DNA of 14,125 bases from Pseudomonadota bacterium. Its GTDB lineage: Bacteria; Pseudomonadota; Gammaproteobacteria; Burkholderiales; Burkholderiaceae_B. The translations under genes were made by a program, and so were the position numbers. Numbering within the stretch: the stretch's first letter is position 1; every line of letters starts with the position of its first letter. Under the pieces are notes generated by a model. It was not told the DNA's origin and did not search any database. It saw nothing but the letters and a program-made list of their open reading frames with translations. The stretch spans positions 1-14,125 of the forward strand of contig JAEYZR010000037.1 in NCBI GenBank assembly GCA_023427945.1, read 5' to 3'. This document shows positions 1 through 6,962 of this stretch, piece after piece.

Positions 1-18
1 CCGCAATGCGGGGCCCTT
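1..18 (-). terminator. Probable rho-independent terminator of ompA, cut by the window edge
   Basis: On the minus strand, about 25 nt after the ompA stop, the sequence GGGCCCCGC-ATT-GCGG runs off the window. The visible stem is GCGG/CCGC (plus-strand 1-4 against 8-11), and the rest of the GC arm at 12-16 would need partners left of base 1. A 3-nt loop and GC-rich arms just past a stop codon fit an intrinsic terminator. The T-tract, if any, lies outside the window, so this is only a partial call. Confidence 0.45.
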
Positions 19-43
19 CATTGTAGCGGCTAGCGCTGCAATA

Positions 44-631
44 TTAGCGGCGGCTGCCGACGATTTCGATCTCAACGCGGCGGTTCTGAGCGCGACCTTC
101 ACGGGTTGCGTTCGAGGCCACGGGTTGCGTTTCGCCCTTGCCTTCGGTGTAGACACGGTTCGTGTCGATACCACGGCTAACCAGGTACTGTTTGACGGAA
201 GCGGCGCGGCGCTCCGACAGACGCTGGTTGTAGGCATCGGTACCGATCGAGTCGGTGTGGCCGACAGCGATGATGGTCTCGAGGTCCAGGGAGCCAGCTT
301 GCTGGACGACTTGGTCGAGCAGTTGACGGCCTTCGGGCTTGATCGTGGACTTGTCGAAGTCGAAGAACGTGTCGGCGTTGAAGACGACCTTGTTCGCGAC
401 CGGGGCAGGAGCCGGGGCACGGGGAGCTTGCGCAACCGGAACGCCATCGCAGCCGGGGATACCGGTAGCGGGGGTCCAGAAGGCATTGCGCCAGCACAAT
501 TCGTTAGTGCCGTTTTTCCAAACGCCACCGAACGGGCTTTGCCAGTTGTCGACTGTTTGCGCCGAAGCTGCACCAGAGGCCGTTACAGCGGCGAAGGCGA
601 GCGCCATAGCGAATTTGGAGGGTTTATTCAT
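44..631 (-). CDS. ompA: Short OmpA-family outer membrane protein, peptidoglycan-binding
   Basis: This 195-residue secreted protein probably ties the outer membrane to peptidoglycan. Residues 1-24 form a signal peptide (MNKPSK, a hydrophobic Ala-rich core, then a predicted ASA|QT cleavage). A mature head of about 40 residues holds two cysteines (C46, C61) that could form a disulphide. A Pro/Ala linker (about 66-80) leads to a C-terminal OmpA domain (about 81-190). That domain has the GHTDSIGTDAYNQRLSERRA motif (124-143), whose Asp and Arg positions bind diaminopimelate in the family, and the closing NRRVEIEI (183-190). E. coli OmpA is about 346 residues and has an eight-strand barrel, but here the head is too short for one. 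I chose the ATG at 629-631 because GAGGAG (plus 636-641) sits 4 nt upstream and the signal peptide begins there. The frame extends 47 codons further without a convincing start. It is divergent from gyrA. The ompA name follows Bordetella usage as I recall it. Confidence 0.9.
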   Translation of the reverse strand: MNKPSKFAMALAFAAVTASGAASAQTVDNWQSPFGGVWKNGTNELCWRNAFWTPATGIPGCDGVPVAQAPRAPAPAPVANKVVFNADTFFDFDKSTIKPEGRQLLDQVVQQAGSLDLETIIAVGHTDSIGTDAYNQRLSERRAASVKQYLVSRGIDTNRVYTEGKGETQPVASNATREGRAQNRRVEIEIVGSRR

Positions 632-708
632 GTTTCTCCTCGTTGAGCTTGAAGCTGGATAAGTGGTGACTCGCAGCGAACCCCCGCCGCATATCAGGAA
701 ACGGGGCC

Positions 709-717
709 AGTATAGCA
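709..717 (-). promoter_or_regulatory. Extended -10 promoter element for ompA
   Basis: The minus strand reads TGCTATACT, a TGn motif joined to TATACT (5 of 6 to TATAAT). No good -35 is seen at 16-18 nt, which is tolerated for extended -10 promoters. Transcription would begin near 702 and give a leader of about 70 nt, long for a simple start and typical of stabilised omp mRNAs. The position is inferred from sequence only. Confidence 0.5.
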
Positions 718-1001
718 ACGCCAAAAACAAATTCAGAGTCCTGCAACTGGGTTTCCTGCGTGCTGGAAACAATCTTAAGCCATTTGCGAACTCGGGATAG
801 GCGCATCGAGTGTTGTGTCGCCCAATTTCGAGCCTAGGGTCGACTTACTGTTGGTTTTCGACAACAAGGACCGTAGAGTGCGAGCAAATGTAGCAGGAAA
901 CAAACCGATCGTCGTTTTTAGACACGTTTTCCAACCTTAATCTAGGGATCCTGCCGGTGGTTTCATAAACATCGGGACTAAAAGGGCGACCCGCAATCAA
1001 A

Positions 1002-1010
1002 TGTTAGAAT
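1002..1010 (+). promoter_or_regulatory. Putative extended -10 promoter element for gyrA
   Basis: TGTTAGAAT is a TGn motif plus TAGAAT (5 of 6 to TATAAT), with no recognisable -35 at normal spacing. The start point would be near 1017, giving a leader of about 43 nt to the gyrA ATG. A promoter is expected somewhere here because gyrA is the first gene of its block, but the exact element is inferred. Confidence 0.4.
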
Positions 1011-1020
1011 CCAATGTTCG

Positions 1021-1052
1021 CCCGGCCCGGGTTCCTTCAACGATTCTATCGT
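1021..1052 (+). promoter_or_regulatory. Two short palindromes in the gyrA leader
   Basis: CCCGG-C-CCGGG occupies 1021-1031, and ACGAT-TCT-ATCGT occupies 1040-1052, ending 7 nt before the gyrA ATG. The second can fold as a 5-bp RNA hairpin with a 3-nt loop exactly where a Shine-Dalgarno sequence would normally sit. Whether either is functional is unknown. Confidence 0.3.
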
Positions 1053-1059
1053 CATAAAT

Positions 1060-3759
1060 ATGGATTCCTTCGCCAAAGAAATGCTTCCGGTCGCACTGGA
1101 AGAGGAAATGCGTCGCAGTTACCTCGATTACGCCATGAGCGTGATCATCGGTCGGGCGCTTCCTGACGTGCGTGACGGTCTGAAGCCCGTGCACCGGCGG
1201 GTCTTGTTCGCCATGCACGAGTTGAACAACGACTGGAACCGGGCCTACAAGAAGTCGGCACGTGTCGTCGGTGACGTCATTGGTAAATATCATCCCCATG
1301 GTGACCAGGCGGTATATGACACCATCGTGCGCATGGCGCAGGACTTCTCGCTGCGTTACATGCTGGTCGATGGCCAGGGCAACTTCGGCTCGATCGATGG
1401 CGATAGCGCCGCCGCCATGCGCTATACCGAAATCCGCCTGGCCAAGATCGCCCACGAGCTGCTGGCCGACATAGACCAGGAAACGGTCGATTTCGGACCC
1501 AACTACGACGGCAGCGAAAACGAACCGCTGTTGCTGCCCTCGCGGCTGCCCAACCTGCTGGTCAACGGCAGCTCGGGCATTGCGGTGGGCATGGCGACCA
1601 ACATTCCGCCGCACAACCTGGGCGAGGTGGTCGACGGCTGCCTGTATTGCCTGCGCAATCCGGCCTGCACGATCGACGAACTCATCGAGATCATCCCGGC
1701 CCCGGATTTCCCCACGGGCGGCATCATCTACGGCATGTCGGGTGTGCGCGACGGCTATCGCACCGGTCGCGGGCGGGTGGTCATGCGCGCCAAGACCCAC
1801 TTCGAAGACATGGAGCGCAGCAACCGTCAGCAGATCGTGGTCGACGAGTTGCCCTACCAGGTCAACAAGAAGACGCTGCAGGAGCGTATCGCCGAACTCG
1901 TCAACGAGAAGAAGATAGAAGGCATTTCCGATATTCGGGACGAGTCCGACAAGGACGGCATGCGGCTGGTCATCGAGCTCAAGCGCGATGAAGTGCCTGA
2001 AGTCGTGCTGAACAATCTGTATAAGCATACGCAGTTGCAGGACACCTTCGGCATCAATATGGTGGCCCTGGTCGACGGCCAGCCGCGCTTGCTCAACCTG
2101 AAACAGATGGTGGAATATTTCCTGTTCCACCGTCGTGAAGTGGTCACGCGTCGCACGGTGTTCCAGTTGCGCAAGGCGCGTGAGCGTGGTCATGTGCTGG
2201 AAGGTCTGGCTGTCGCGCTGGCCAACATCGATGACTTCATCGCCATCATCAAGGCGGCTCCCACGCCGCCGGTGGCGCGTCAGGAATTGATGGACCGCGG
2301 TTGGGACTCCTCGCTGGTCAAGGAAATGCTTTCGCGCGTGGATACCACCACGCCCGGCGGCATGACGGCCTTCCGGCCCGACGACCTGCCGATTCATTTT
2401 GGCATGCAGAAGGATGGGCTCTACCACCTGAGCGAAGTGCAGGCCCAGGAAATCCTGAACATGCGCCTGCAACGCCTGACCGGGCTGGAGCAGGACAAGG
2501 TGTTGAACGAGTACAGCGACATCATGTCCACCATCGCCGACCTGCTTGATATTCTCGCTCGCCCCGAGCGCATCACCACCATCATTGGCGAAGAGCTGCA
2601 GGCGATCAAGCTGGAGTTCGCAACCAATGCCAAGGATTCGCGTCGCTCGCACATCGAGCACAACGCATACGAGCTGGACACCGAAGACCTGATCACCCCG
2701 ACCGATATGGTGGTGACGCTCTCGCACGGCGGTTACATCAAGAGCCAGCCGCTGTCGGAATACCGTGCACAAAAGCGTGGCGGACGCGGCAAGCAGGCCA
2801 CGGCCATGAAAGAGAATGACTGGATCGACCAGCTGTTCATTGCCAATACGCACGACTTCCTGCTGTGCTTCTCTGACCGTGGCCGTATCTACTGGCTGAA
2901 GGTCTGGGAAGTGCCGCAAGGAACCCGCACGTCGCGTGGCCGGCCGATCGTGAACATGTTCCCCCTGATCGATGGCGAGAAGATCACCGTCGTGCTGCCG
3001 GTGAAGGTGTTCAGCGAAGACCACTATGTGTTCATGGCGACTTCCCGCGGCACGGTCAAGAAAACGCCGCTCTCGGATTTCTCCAACCCGCGCAAGGCCG
3101 GCATTATCGCAGTCGACCTCGATGAGGGCGACTTCCTCATCGGCGCCGACCTCACCGACGGCAAGCACGACATCATGATGTTCTCCGACGCGGGCAAGGC
3201 CGTGCGTTTTGACGAGGGCGACGTGCGTCCGATGGGCCGCAATGCCCGTGGCGTGCGCGGCATGATGCTGGAAGAAGGGCAGTCCGTGATTGCCATGCTC
3301 GTTGCCAGCGACGAAGAGCAAAGTGTCCTGACCGCGACGCACAATGGCTATGGCAAACGCACTCCCATCACCGAATACACCCGGCATGGGCGCGGCACCA
3401 AAGGCATGATTGCCATCCAGACATCCTCACGCAACGGCAAGGTCGTGGGCGCCGTTCTGGTGCGCACGTCGGACGAAATCATGTTGATCACGACCGGAGG
3501 CGTGCTCGTGCGTACCCGTGTGAGCGAGATCCGCGAAATGGGTCGTGCCACACAGGGCGTCACCTTGATCAGTGTCGACGACGGCAGCAGCCTGTCGGGC
3601 GTGCGTCGCGTGGTTGAAAGCGATGCCGACGAAGGCGAGGACGGTGTCGAAGGCGTCGATGGTGTCGATGGCGACGGAAATGCCGATGGCAAGGTCGCAC
3701 CGGCGGACGAGAACCCAGCCGGCGATGCGCCAGCGGCAGGCGGAACTTCGGAGGAATGA
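1060..3759 (+). CDS. gyrA: DNA gyrase subunit A
   Basis: GyrA is the breakage-reunion subunit of DNA gyrase; with GyrB it introduces negative supercoils using ATP. The protein is 899 residues, against 875 in E. coli. The N-terminal half carries the winged-helix/tower catalytic core: the sequence around GDVIGKYHPHGD (71-82) and the catalytic Tyr122 in AAAMRYTEI. The C-terminal half is the DNA-wrapping beta-pinwheel, with a GyrA box QKRGGRG at 571-577. Numbering in the quinolone-determining region matches E. coli: position 83 is Gln instead of Ser, and Asp87 is kept. The protein ends in an acidic Gly/Asp/Ala-rich tail (about 853-899). The ATG at 1060 gives the conserved start MDSFAKE, but I see no Shine-Dalgarno sequence before it. 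The stop TGA shares one base with the preferred serC start. Identification is certain. Confidence 0.98.
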   Translation: MDSFAKEMLPVALEEEMRRSYLDYAMSVIIGRALPDVRDGLKPVHRRVLFAMHELNNDWNRAYKKSARVVGDVIGKYHPHGDQAVYDTIVRMAQDFSLRYMLVDGQGNFGSIDGDSAAAMRYTEIRLAKIAHELLADIDQETVDFGPNYDGSENEPLLLPSRLPNLLVNGSSGIAVGMATNIPPHNLGEVVDGCLYCLRNPACTIDELIEIIPAPDFPTGGIIYGMSGVRDGYRTGRGRVVMRAKTHFEDMERSNRQQIVVDELPYQVNKKTLQERIAELVNEKKIEGISDIRDESDKDGMRLVIELKRDEVPEVVLNNLYKHTQLQDTFGINMVALVDGQPRLLNLKQMVEYFLFHRREVVTRRTVFQLRKARERGHVLEGLAVALANIDDFIAIIKAAPTPPVARQELMDRGWDSSLVKEMLSRVDTTTPGGMTAFRPDDLPIHFGMQKDGLYHLSEVQAQEILNMRLQRLTGLEQDKVLNEYSDIMSTIADLLDILARPERITTIIGEELQAIKLEFATNAKDSRRSHIEHNAYELDTEDLITPTDMVVTLSHGGYIKSQPLSEYRAQKRGGRGKQATAMKENDWIDQLFIANTHDFLLCFSDRGRIYWLKVWEVPQGTRTSRGRPIVNMFPLIDGEKITVVLPVKVFSEDHYVFMATSRGTVKKTPLSDFSNPRKAGIIAVDLDEGDFLIGADLTDGKHDIMMFSDAGKAVRFDEGDVRPMGRNARGVRGMMLEEGQSVIAMLVASDEEQSVLTATHNGYGKRTPITEYTRHGRGTKGMIAIQTSSRNGKVVGAVLVRTSDEIMLITTGGVLVRTRVSEIREMGRATQGVTLISVDDGSSLSGVRRVVESDADEGEDGVEGVDGVDGDGNADGKVAPADENPAGDAPAAGGTSEE

Positions 3760-3761
3760 TG
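3750..3761 (+). promoter_or_regulatory. serC ribosome binding site with tandem ATG starts
   Basis: GGAGG at 3750-3754, inside the last gyrA codons, is followed by ATGATG. The first ATG (3756) is 1 nt from the GGAGG and the second (3759) is 4 nt away. The second gives the family-like N-terminus MARPWNFSAGP and the better spacing, so it is preferred. The site places serC translation under coupling to gyrA termination. Confidence 0.7.
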
Positions 3762-4889
3762 GCACGACCCTGGAATTTTTCGGCGGGTCCTTCGGCATTG
3801 CCCGAATCGGTGTTGACCCAGGCTGCAGCCGAGATGCTCGACTGGCACGGCAGCGGCATGTCGGTCATGGAAATGAGCCATCGTGGACGTGAGTTCACCC
3901 AGATCTGTGACGAGGCCGAGGCCGACCTGCGCGAACTGCTGGGCGTTTCAGGCGATTACGCCGTCATGTTCATGCAGGGCGGGGCGACCGCAGAGAACGC
4001 GATCATCCCGCTCAATCTGATGGCGCGGGTCGAGCCGGCAGCAGCCGATTTTGTCCTGACGGGCCACTGGTCGCGGCGTTCGCACAAGGAAGCGGCGAAA
4101 TACGGCAGCGTCAGTGTGGCCGCTTCGAGCGAGGCCGAGCGCGAGATCGATGGCAGGCGCTATCAGCCCTGGGCCTGGACGCCGCCCGTGAACGAATGGA
4201 AGGTTCGCAAGCAGGCCGCCTACGTGCATCTGTGCAGCAACGAAACCATTGGCGGTGTGGAACTGGCTGACTGGCCTGTTCCTGCCGAATACGGTGCGCT
4301 CGACGTGCCGCTGATCGTGGATGCCTCCAGCCATTTTCTGTCGCGCCCCATGGACGTGGCGCGCACGGGTATGGTGTATGCCGGGGCGCAGAAAAACGCT
4401 GGTCCTGCAGGGCTGACGATGGTCATCGTGCGTCGCGACCTCTTGGGCAAGGCGATGTCGATCTGCCCCACGGCGTTCGATTACTCGATCGTGGCTGCGG
4501 AGCAGTCGCGCTACAACACTCCGCCGACCTACGCCATCTACATCGCCGGTCTGGTGTTCAAGTGGATCAAGGCACAGGGTGGCCTTGCCGGCATGGCTGC
4601 CAGAAACGCCGAGAAGGCCGCCGCGCTCTACACCTACCTCGACAGCACGGCCTTCTATGTCAATCCGATTCATGCGCCGGTCCGCTCGCGCATGAACGTT
4701 CCTTTCCTGCTGCGCGACGAGTCCTTGAACGATGCGTTTCTGGCCGGTGCCGCAGCAAGTGGTCTGATGCAGTTGAAAGGCCACAAGAGCGTGGGCGGAA
4801 TGCGAGCGTCCATCTACAACGCGCTGCCTCTGGCGGGTGTGCAGGCACTGGTGGCTTATATGACCGAATTCGAGCGACGTCATGGATGA
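3759..4889 (+). CDS. serC: Phosphoserine aminotransferase
   Basis: SerC is a cytosolic PLP enzyme (class V aminotransferase fold). It converts 3-phosphohydroxypyruvate to 3-phosphoserine in serine synthesis, and the matching 4-phosphohydroxythreonine step in pyridoxal phosphate synthesis. At 376 residues it is slightly longer than E. coli SerC (362). Visible hallmarks are the N-terminal NFSAGPSALP, the MEMSHRG segment, QGGATAENA near the cofactor phosphate site, CSNETIGGVE, and the Schiff-base lysine K212 in AGAQKNAGPAG. The C-terminal GHKSVGGMRASIYNA is also characteristic. The start at 3759 overlaps the gyrA stop by one base; the ATG at 3756 would add one Met. The 3' end overlaps pheA by 8 nt. 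Placing serC beside the aromatic genes is the classic arrangement of this operon. Confidence 0.96.
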   Translation: MARPWNFSAGPSALPESVLTQAAAEMLDWHGSGMSVMEMSHRGREFTQICDEAEADLRELLGVSGDYAVMFMQGGATAENAIIPLNLMARVEPAAADFVLTGHWSRRSHKEAAKYGSVSVAASSEAEREIDGRRYQPWAWTPPVNEWKVRKQAAYVHLCSNETIGGVELADWPVPAEYGALDVPLIVDASSHFLSRPMDVARTGMVYAGAQKNAGPAGLTMVIVRRDLLGKAMSICPTAFDYSIVAAEQSRYNTPPTYAIYIAGLVFKWIKAQGGLAGMAARNAEKAAALYTYLDSTAFYVNPIHAPVRSRMNVPFLLRDESLNDAFLAGAAASGLMQLKGHKSVGGMRASIYNALPLAGVQALVAYMTEFERRHG

Positions 4890-5967
4890 TCAACTGAAGA
4901 ACACCTTGCGCCCGCTGCGCGAGAAGATCGATCAGATCGACAGGCAGGTGCTGGATCTGCTGAATGAACGGGCCCGCACGGCACAGGAAGTGGGGCATGT
5001 GAAGCACGCAGCGGCGGCTGATCCCCAGGTGTTTCGCCCTGAGCGCGAGGCCGACGTCATTCGAGCCTTGCAGGCCGGCAACGGTGGCCCTCTGCCCAGT
5101 GCCGCGATCGCCGCCATCTGGACCGAAGTCATGTCGGCATGCCGCGGGCTCGAGCGCGCATTGTCTGTGGCCTATCTCGGCCCCAAGGGTTCGTTTTCAG
5201 AACAGGCGGCATTCGAGCACTTCGGTCATGCAGTCACTGCCGTGCCACTCACCTCATTTGACGATGTGTTTCGTGCCGTCGAAACGGGGCAGGCCGATGT
5301 CGGCATGGTGCCGGTCGAGAATTCGACCGAAGGCGCTGTCAATCGCAGCCTGGACCTGCTGCTCAACGCGCACGTCGAGGTCTTGGGCGAACGCTCGATC
5401 ACCATCCGACACTGCCTGATGACGCAGTCGGGCAATCTGGACGGCGTGACCTCCGTCATGGCTCACCCGCAGGCCCTTGCGCAGTGCCAGGAGTGGCTCA
5501 CGCGCAACCAGCCAGGGCTGGAGCGCGTGGCTGCGCCCAGCAACGCCGAAGCCGCTCGAGTCGCCTCCCAGGATAAACGTGTGGCCGCCATCGCAGGCGA
5601 TGCCGCAGCGTTGGCCTGGGGCTTGAACGTCGTCTCGGCCGGCATTCAGGACGACGCGAACAATCGCACCCGCTTTCTCGCCATCGGGAAAATGGTCACG
5701 CTGCCCAGTGGACGGGACAAGACCAGCTTGATCCTGGCCGTGCCCAACCGGGCTGGTGCCGTCTACGAGATGCTTGCGCCTTTGGCCAACAATGGCGTGT
5801 CCATGACTCGTTTTGAGTCCCGTCCGGCGCGCAACGGTCAGTGGGATTACTACTTCTATGTCGATGTGCTGGGGCACCGCGACGACAAGCCGGTGGCCCA
5901 GGCGCTGGACACTTTGGCAGGCCAGACGGCCTTCATGAAGGTCCTGGGCTCTTATCCGGCTCAATGA
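4882..5967 (+). CDS. pheA: Bifunctional chorismate mutase / prephenate dehydratase (P-protein)
   Basis: This 361-residue enzyme carries out the last two committed steps to phenylpyruvate: chorismate to prephenate, then prephenate to phenylpyruvate. Residues about 1-92 are an AroQ-type all-helical chorismate mutase (LREKIDQIDRQVLDLLNERA). Residues about 95-275 are the prephenate dehydratase domain, with GPKGSFSEQA (100-108), PVENSTEGAVN (144-154) and the NRTRF motif (261-265) whose Thr263 is the catalytic residue in the family. Residues about 278-361 are a regulatory ACT domain with ESRP (312-315), the motif linked to phenylalanine feedback in E. coli PheA. The ATG overlaps the end of serC by 8 nt and has only a weak GAG-type ribosome site, suggesting translational coupling. 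A 72-nt gap follows before tyrA. Confidence 0.96.
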   Translation: MDDQLKNTLRPLREKIDQIDRQVLDLLNERARTAQEVGHVKHAAAADPQVFRPEREADVIRALQAGNGGPLPSAAIAAIWTEVMSACRGLERALSVAYLGPKGSFSEQAAFEHFGHAVTAVPLTSFDDVFRAVETGQADVGMVPVENSTEGAVNRSLDLLLNAHVEVLGERSITIRHCLMTQSGNLDGVTSVMAHPQALAQCQEWLTRNQPGLERVAAPSNAEAARVASQDKRVAAIAGDAAALAWGLNVVSAGIQDDANNRTRFLAIGKMVTLPSGRDKTSLILAVPNRAGAVYEMLAPLANNGVSMTRFESRPARNGQWDYYFYVDVLGHRDDKPVAQALDTLAGQTAFMKVLGSYPAQ

Positions 5968-5997
5968 CATCGGACAAGGCACCATGCTGGTCTGGCT

Positions 5998-6017
5998 GCG
6001 CGCCCATCACGGCGCGC
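5998..6017 (+). promoter_or_regulatory. GC-rich inverted repeat between pheA and tyrA
   Basis: GCGCGCC-CATCAC-GGCGCGC is a perfect 7-bp inverted repeat with a 6-nt loop in the 72-nt pheA-tyrA gap, ending 22 nt before the tyrA ATG. No T-tract follows, so it is not a standard terminator. It could shape mRNA processing, stability or partial attenuation. The tyrA ribosome site (AAGAGAAG, 6026-6033) lies just after it and stays free of the stem. Confidence 0.45.
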
Positions 6018-6039
6018 GCCTACGAAAGAGAAGTGATAA

Positions 6040-6960
6040 ATGGTCGATTCCCGCCTCCCCGTGCCGCCTTCCGGTAGCGCGCTCGCTCCAGACGCGCCGC
6101 TGACGCTTGCTATCGTCGGCGTAGGACTCATCGGCGGCTCATTTGCTCAGGCATTGCGCCAGGCAGGATGTGTGCGGCGTGTGCTGGGTGTGGGCCGCCA
6201 GCCGGCCAGCCTGCAAAAAGCTATGGACCTCGGCTTGATCGACGAAGTAGTCGATGCTCAGGTCGCGGCGGCACAGGCCGATCTGGTGATGCTGGCCGTG
6301 CCCGTGGGGGCCATGCGCCAGATGCTGAAGGCGATGGCGCCTTGTCTGGGCGAGCATACGGTTCTGACCGACGCAGGCAGCACCAAGACGGATGTGGTGC
6401 AGGCCGCCCGCGACGTGCTGGGCGATCGCCTGGGTCAATTCGTGCCCGGCCATCCCGTCGCCGGGGCGGAGACCAGTGGCCCGCAGGCCGCCCGCGCTTC
6501 CCTCTATCAGGGCAAGCAGATCGTGCTGACGCCGCTGGCCGAGAATCCGCCTGCTGCCGTGGCGCTCGTCACGCGGGCATGGGAAGCCTGTGGCGCGAGC
6601 GTGCGAACCATGACGGCTCTTGAGCACGACCAGGTGCTGGGCTCCGTCAGTCATCTGCCGCATCTGTTGTCGGCGATCTATATGGCGCAGGTCGCCAGCA
6701 CGGACAATGCCGCCCTTCGTCTGGACATGGCAGGCAGCGGGTTTCGCGACTTCACCCGCATTGCCGCCGGCTCGCCAGAAATGTGGCGCGACATCGTCCT
6801 GTCCAATGCGCAGATACTGCGTGCTGAACTGGACGCCGTGCGCAAGCTGATGGATGACGTCGACGACGCTCTGTCTCGCGGCGATGGTGCTGCGCTTGAA
6901 TCTTTGTTCGACGTTGCCGCGAGTGCCCGTCGTACCTGGCAGTCATCCCGGGAGACCTGA
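6040..6960 (+). CDS. tyrA: Prephenate dehydrogenase (or cyclohexadienyl/arogenate dehydrogenase)
   Basis: TyrA oxidatively decarboxylates prephenate (or arogenate) with NAD(P)+ to 4-hydroxyphenylpyruvate (or tyrosine). The 306-residue protein has a short variable N-terminus, then a Rossmann fold with GVGLIGGS (27-34, GxGxxG at G27/G29/G32). The catalytic-type histidine is H138 in PGHPVAGAE, and SVSHLPH follows later in the helical dimerisation domain. It has no chorismate mutase domain, ACT domain or AroA fusion, so it is the monofunctional form. Specificity for prephenate versus arogenate and NAD versus NADP cannot be read with confidence. The ATG at 6040 follows AAGAGAAG by 6 nt. aroA starts 2 nt after the stop, so the two are cotranscribed. 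Confidence 0.94.
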   Translation: MVDSRLPVPPSGSALAPDAPLTLAIVGVGLIGGSFAQALRQAGCVRRVLGVGRQPASLQKAMDLGLIDEVVDAQVAAAQADLVMLAVPVGAMRQMLKAMAPCLGEHTVLTDAGSTKTDVVQAARDVLGDRLGQFVPGHPVAGAETSGPQAARASLYQGKQIVLTPLAENPPAAVALVTRAWEACGASVRTMTALEHDQVLGSVSHLPHLLSAIYMAQVASTDNAALRLDMAGSGFRDFTRIAAGSPEMWRDIVLSNAQILRAELDAVRKLMDDVDDALSRGDGAALESLFDVAASARRTWQSSRET

Positions 6961-6962
6961 CT

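Larger units (their letters stand above)
632..1059. other. Divergent ompA/gyrA intergenic region
   Basis: These 428 bp hold no convincing gene. The ompA leader and an extended -10 lie at the left (about 632-717), and a gyrA -10 and leader at the right (about 1002-1059). The middle (about 790-990) is visibly more AT-rich than the flanking genes. It has the TTGACA-like hexamer TAGACA at 919-924 without a well-spaced -10, and two CTAGGG words near 834 and 942. I could assign no operator. Its length leaves room for regulation of ompA, gyrA or both. Confidence 0.6.

Noticed and set aside
995..1007. IHF-site-like AATCAA followed by TAG, overlapping the gyrA -10
   Set aside because: It has one mismatch in the TTR half of the WATCAANNNNTTR core. 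The motif is degenerate enough to occur by chance in a short AT-rich stretch.
997..3387. A 796-codon open frame on the minus strand opposite gyrA
   Set aside because: It mirrors gyrA in a high-GC, strongly codon-biased region. The translation is rich in His, Arg, Val and Gln with no recognisable domain, and gyrA is certain on the other strand.
3948..4883. A 311-codon open frame on the minus strand opposite serC
   Set aside because: serC on the plus strand is complete and fully recognisable; the antisense translation resembles no family I know.
5841..6077. A 78-codon plus-strand frame across the pheA end and the pheA-tyrA gap
   Set aside because: Most of it lies inside pheA and tyrA in another frame, and it has no ribosome site or recognisable motif. 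It is not a credible remnant of an aminotransferase gene.
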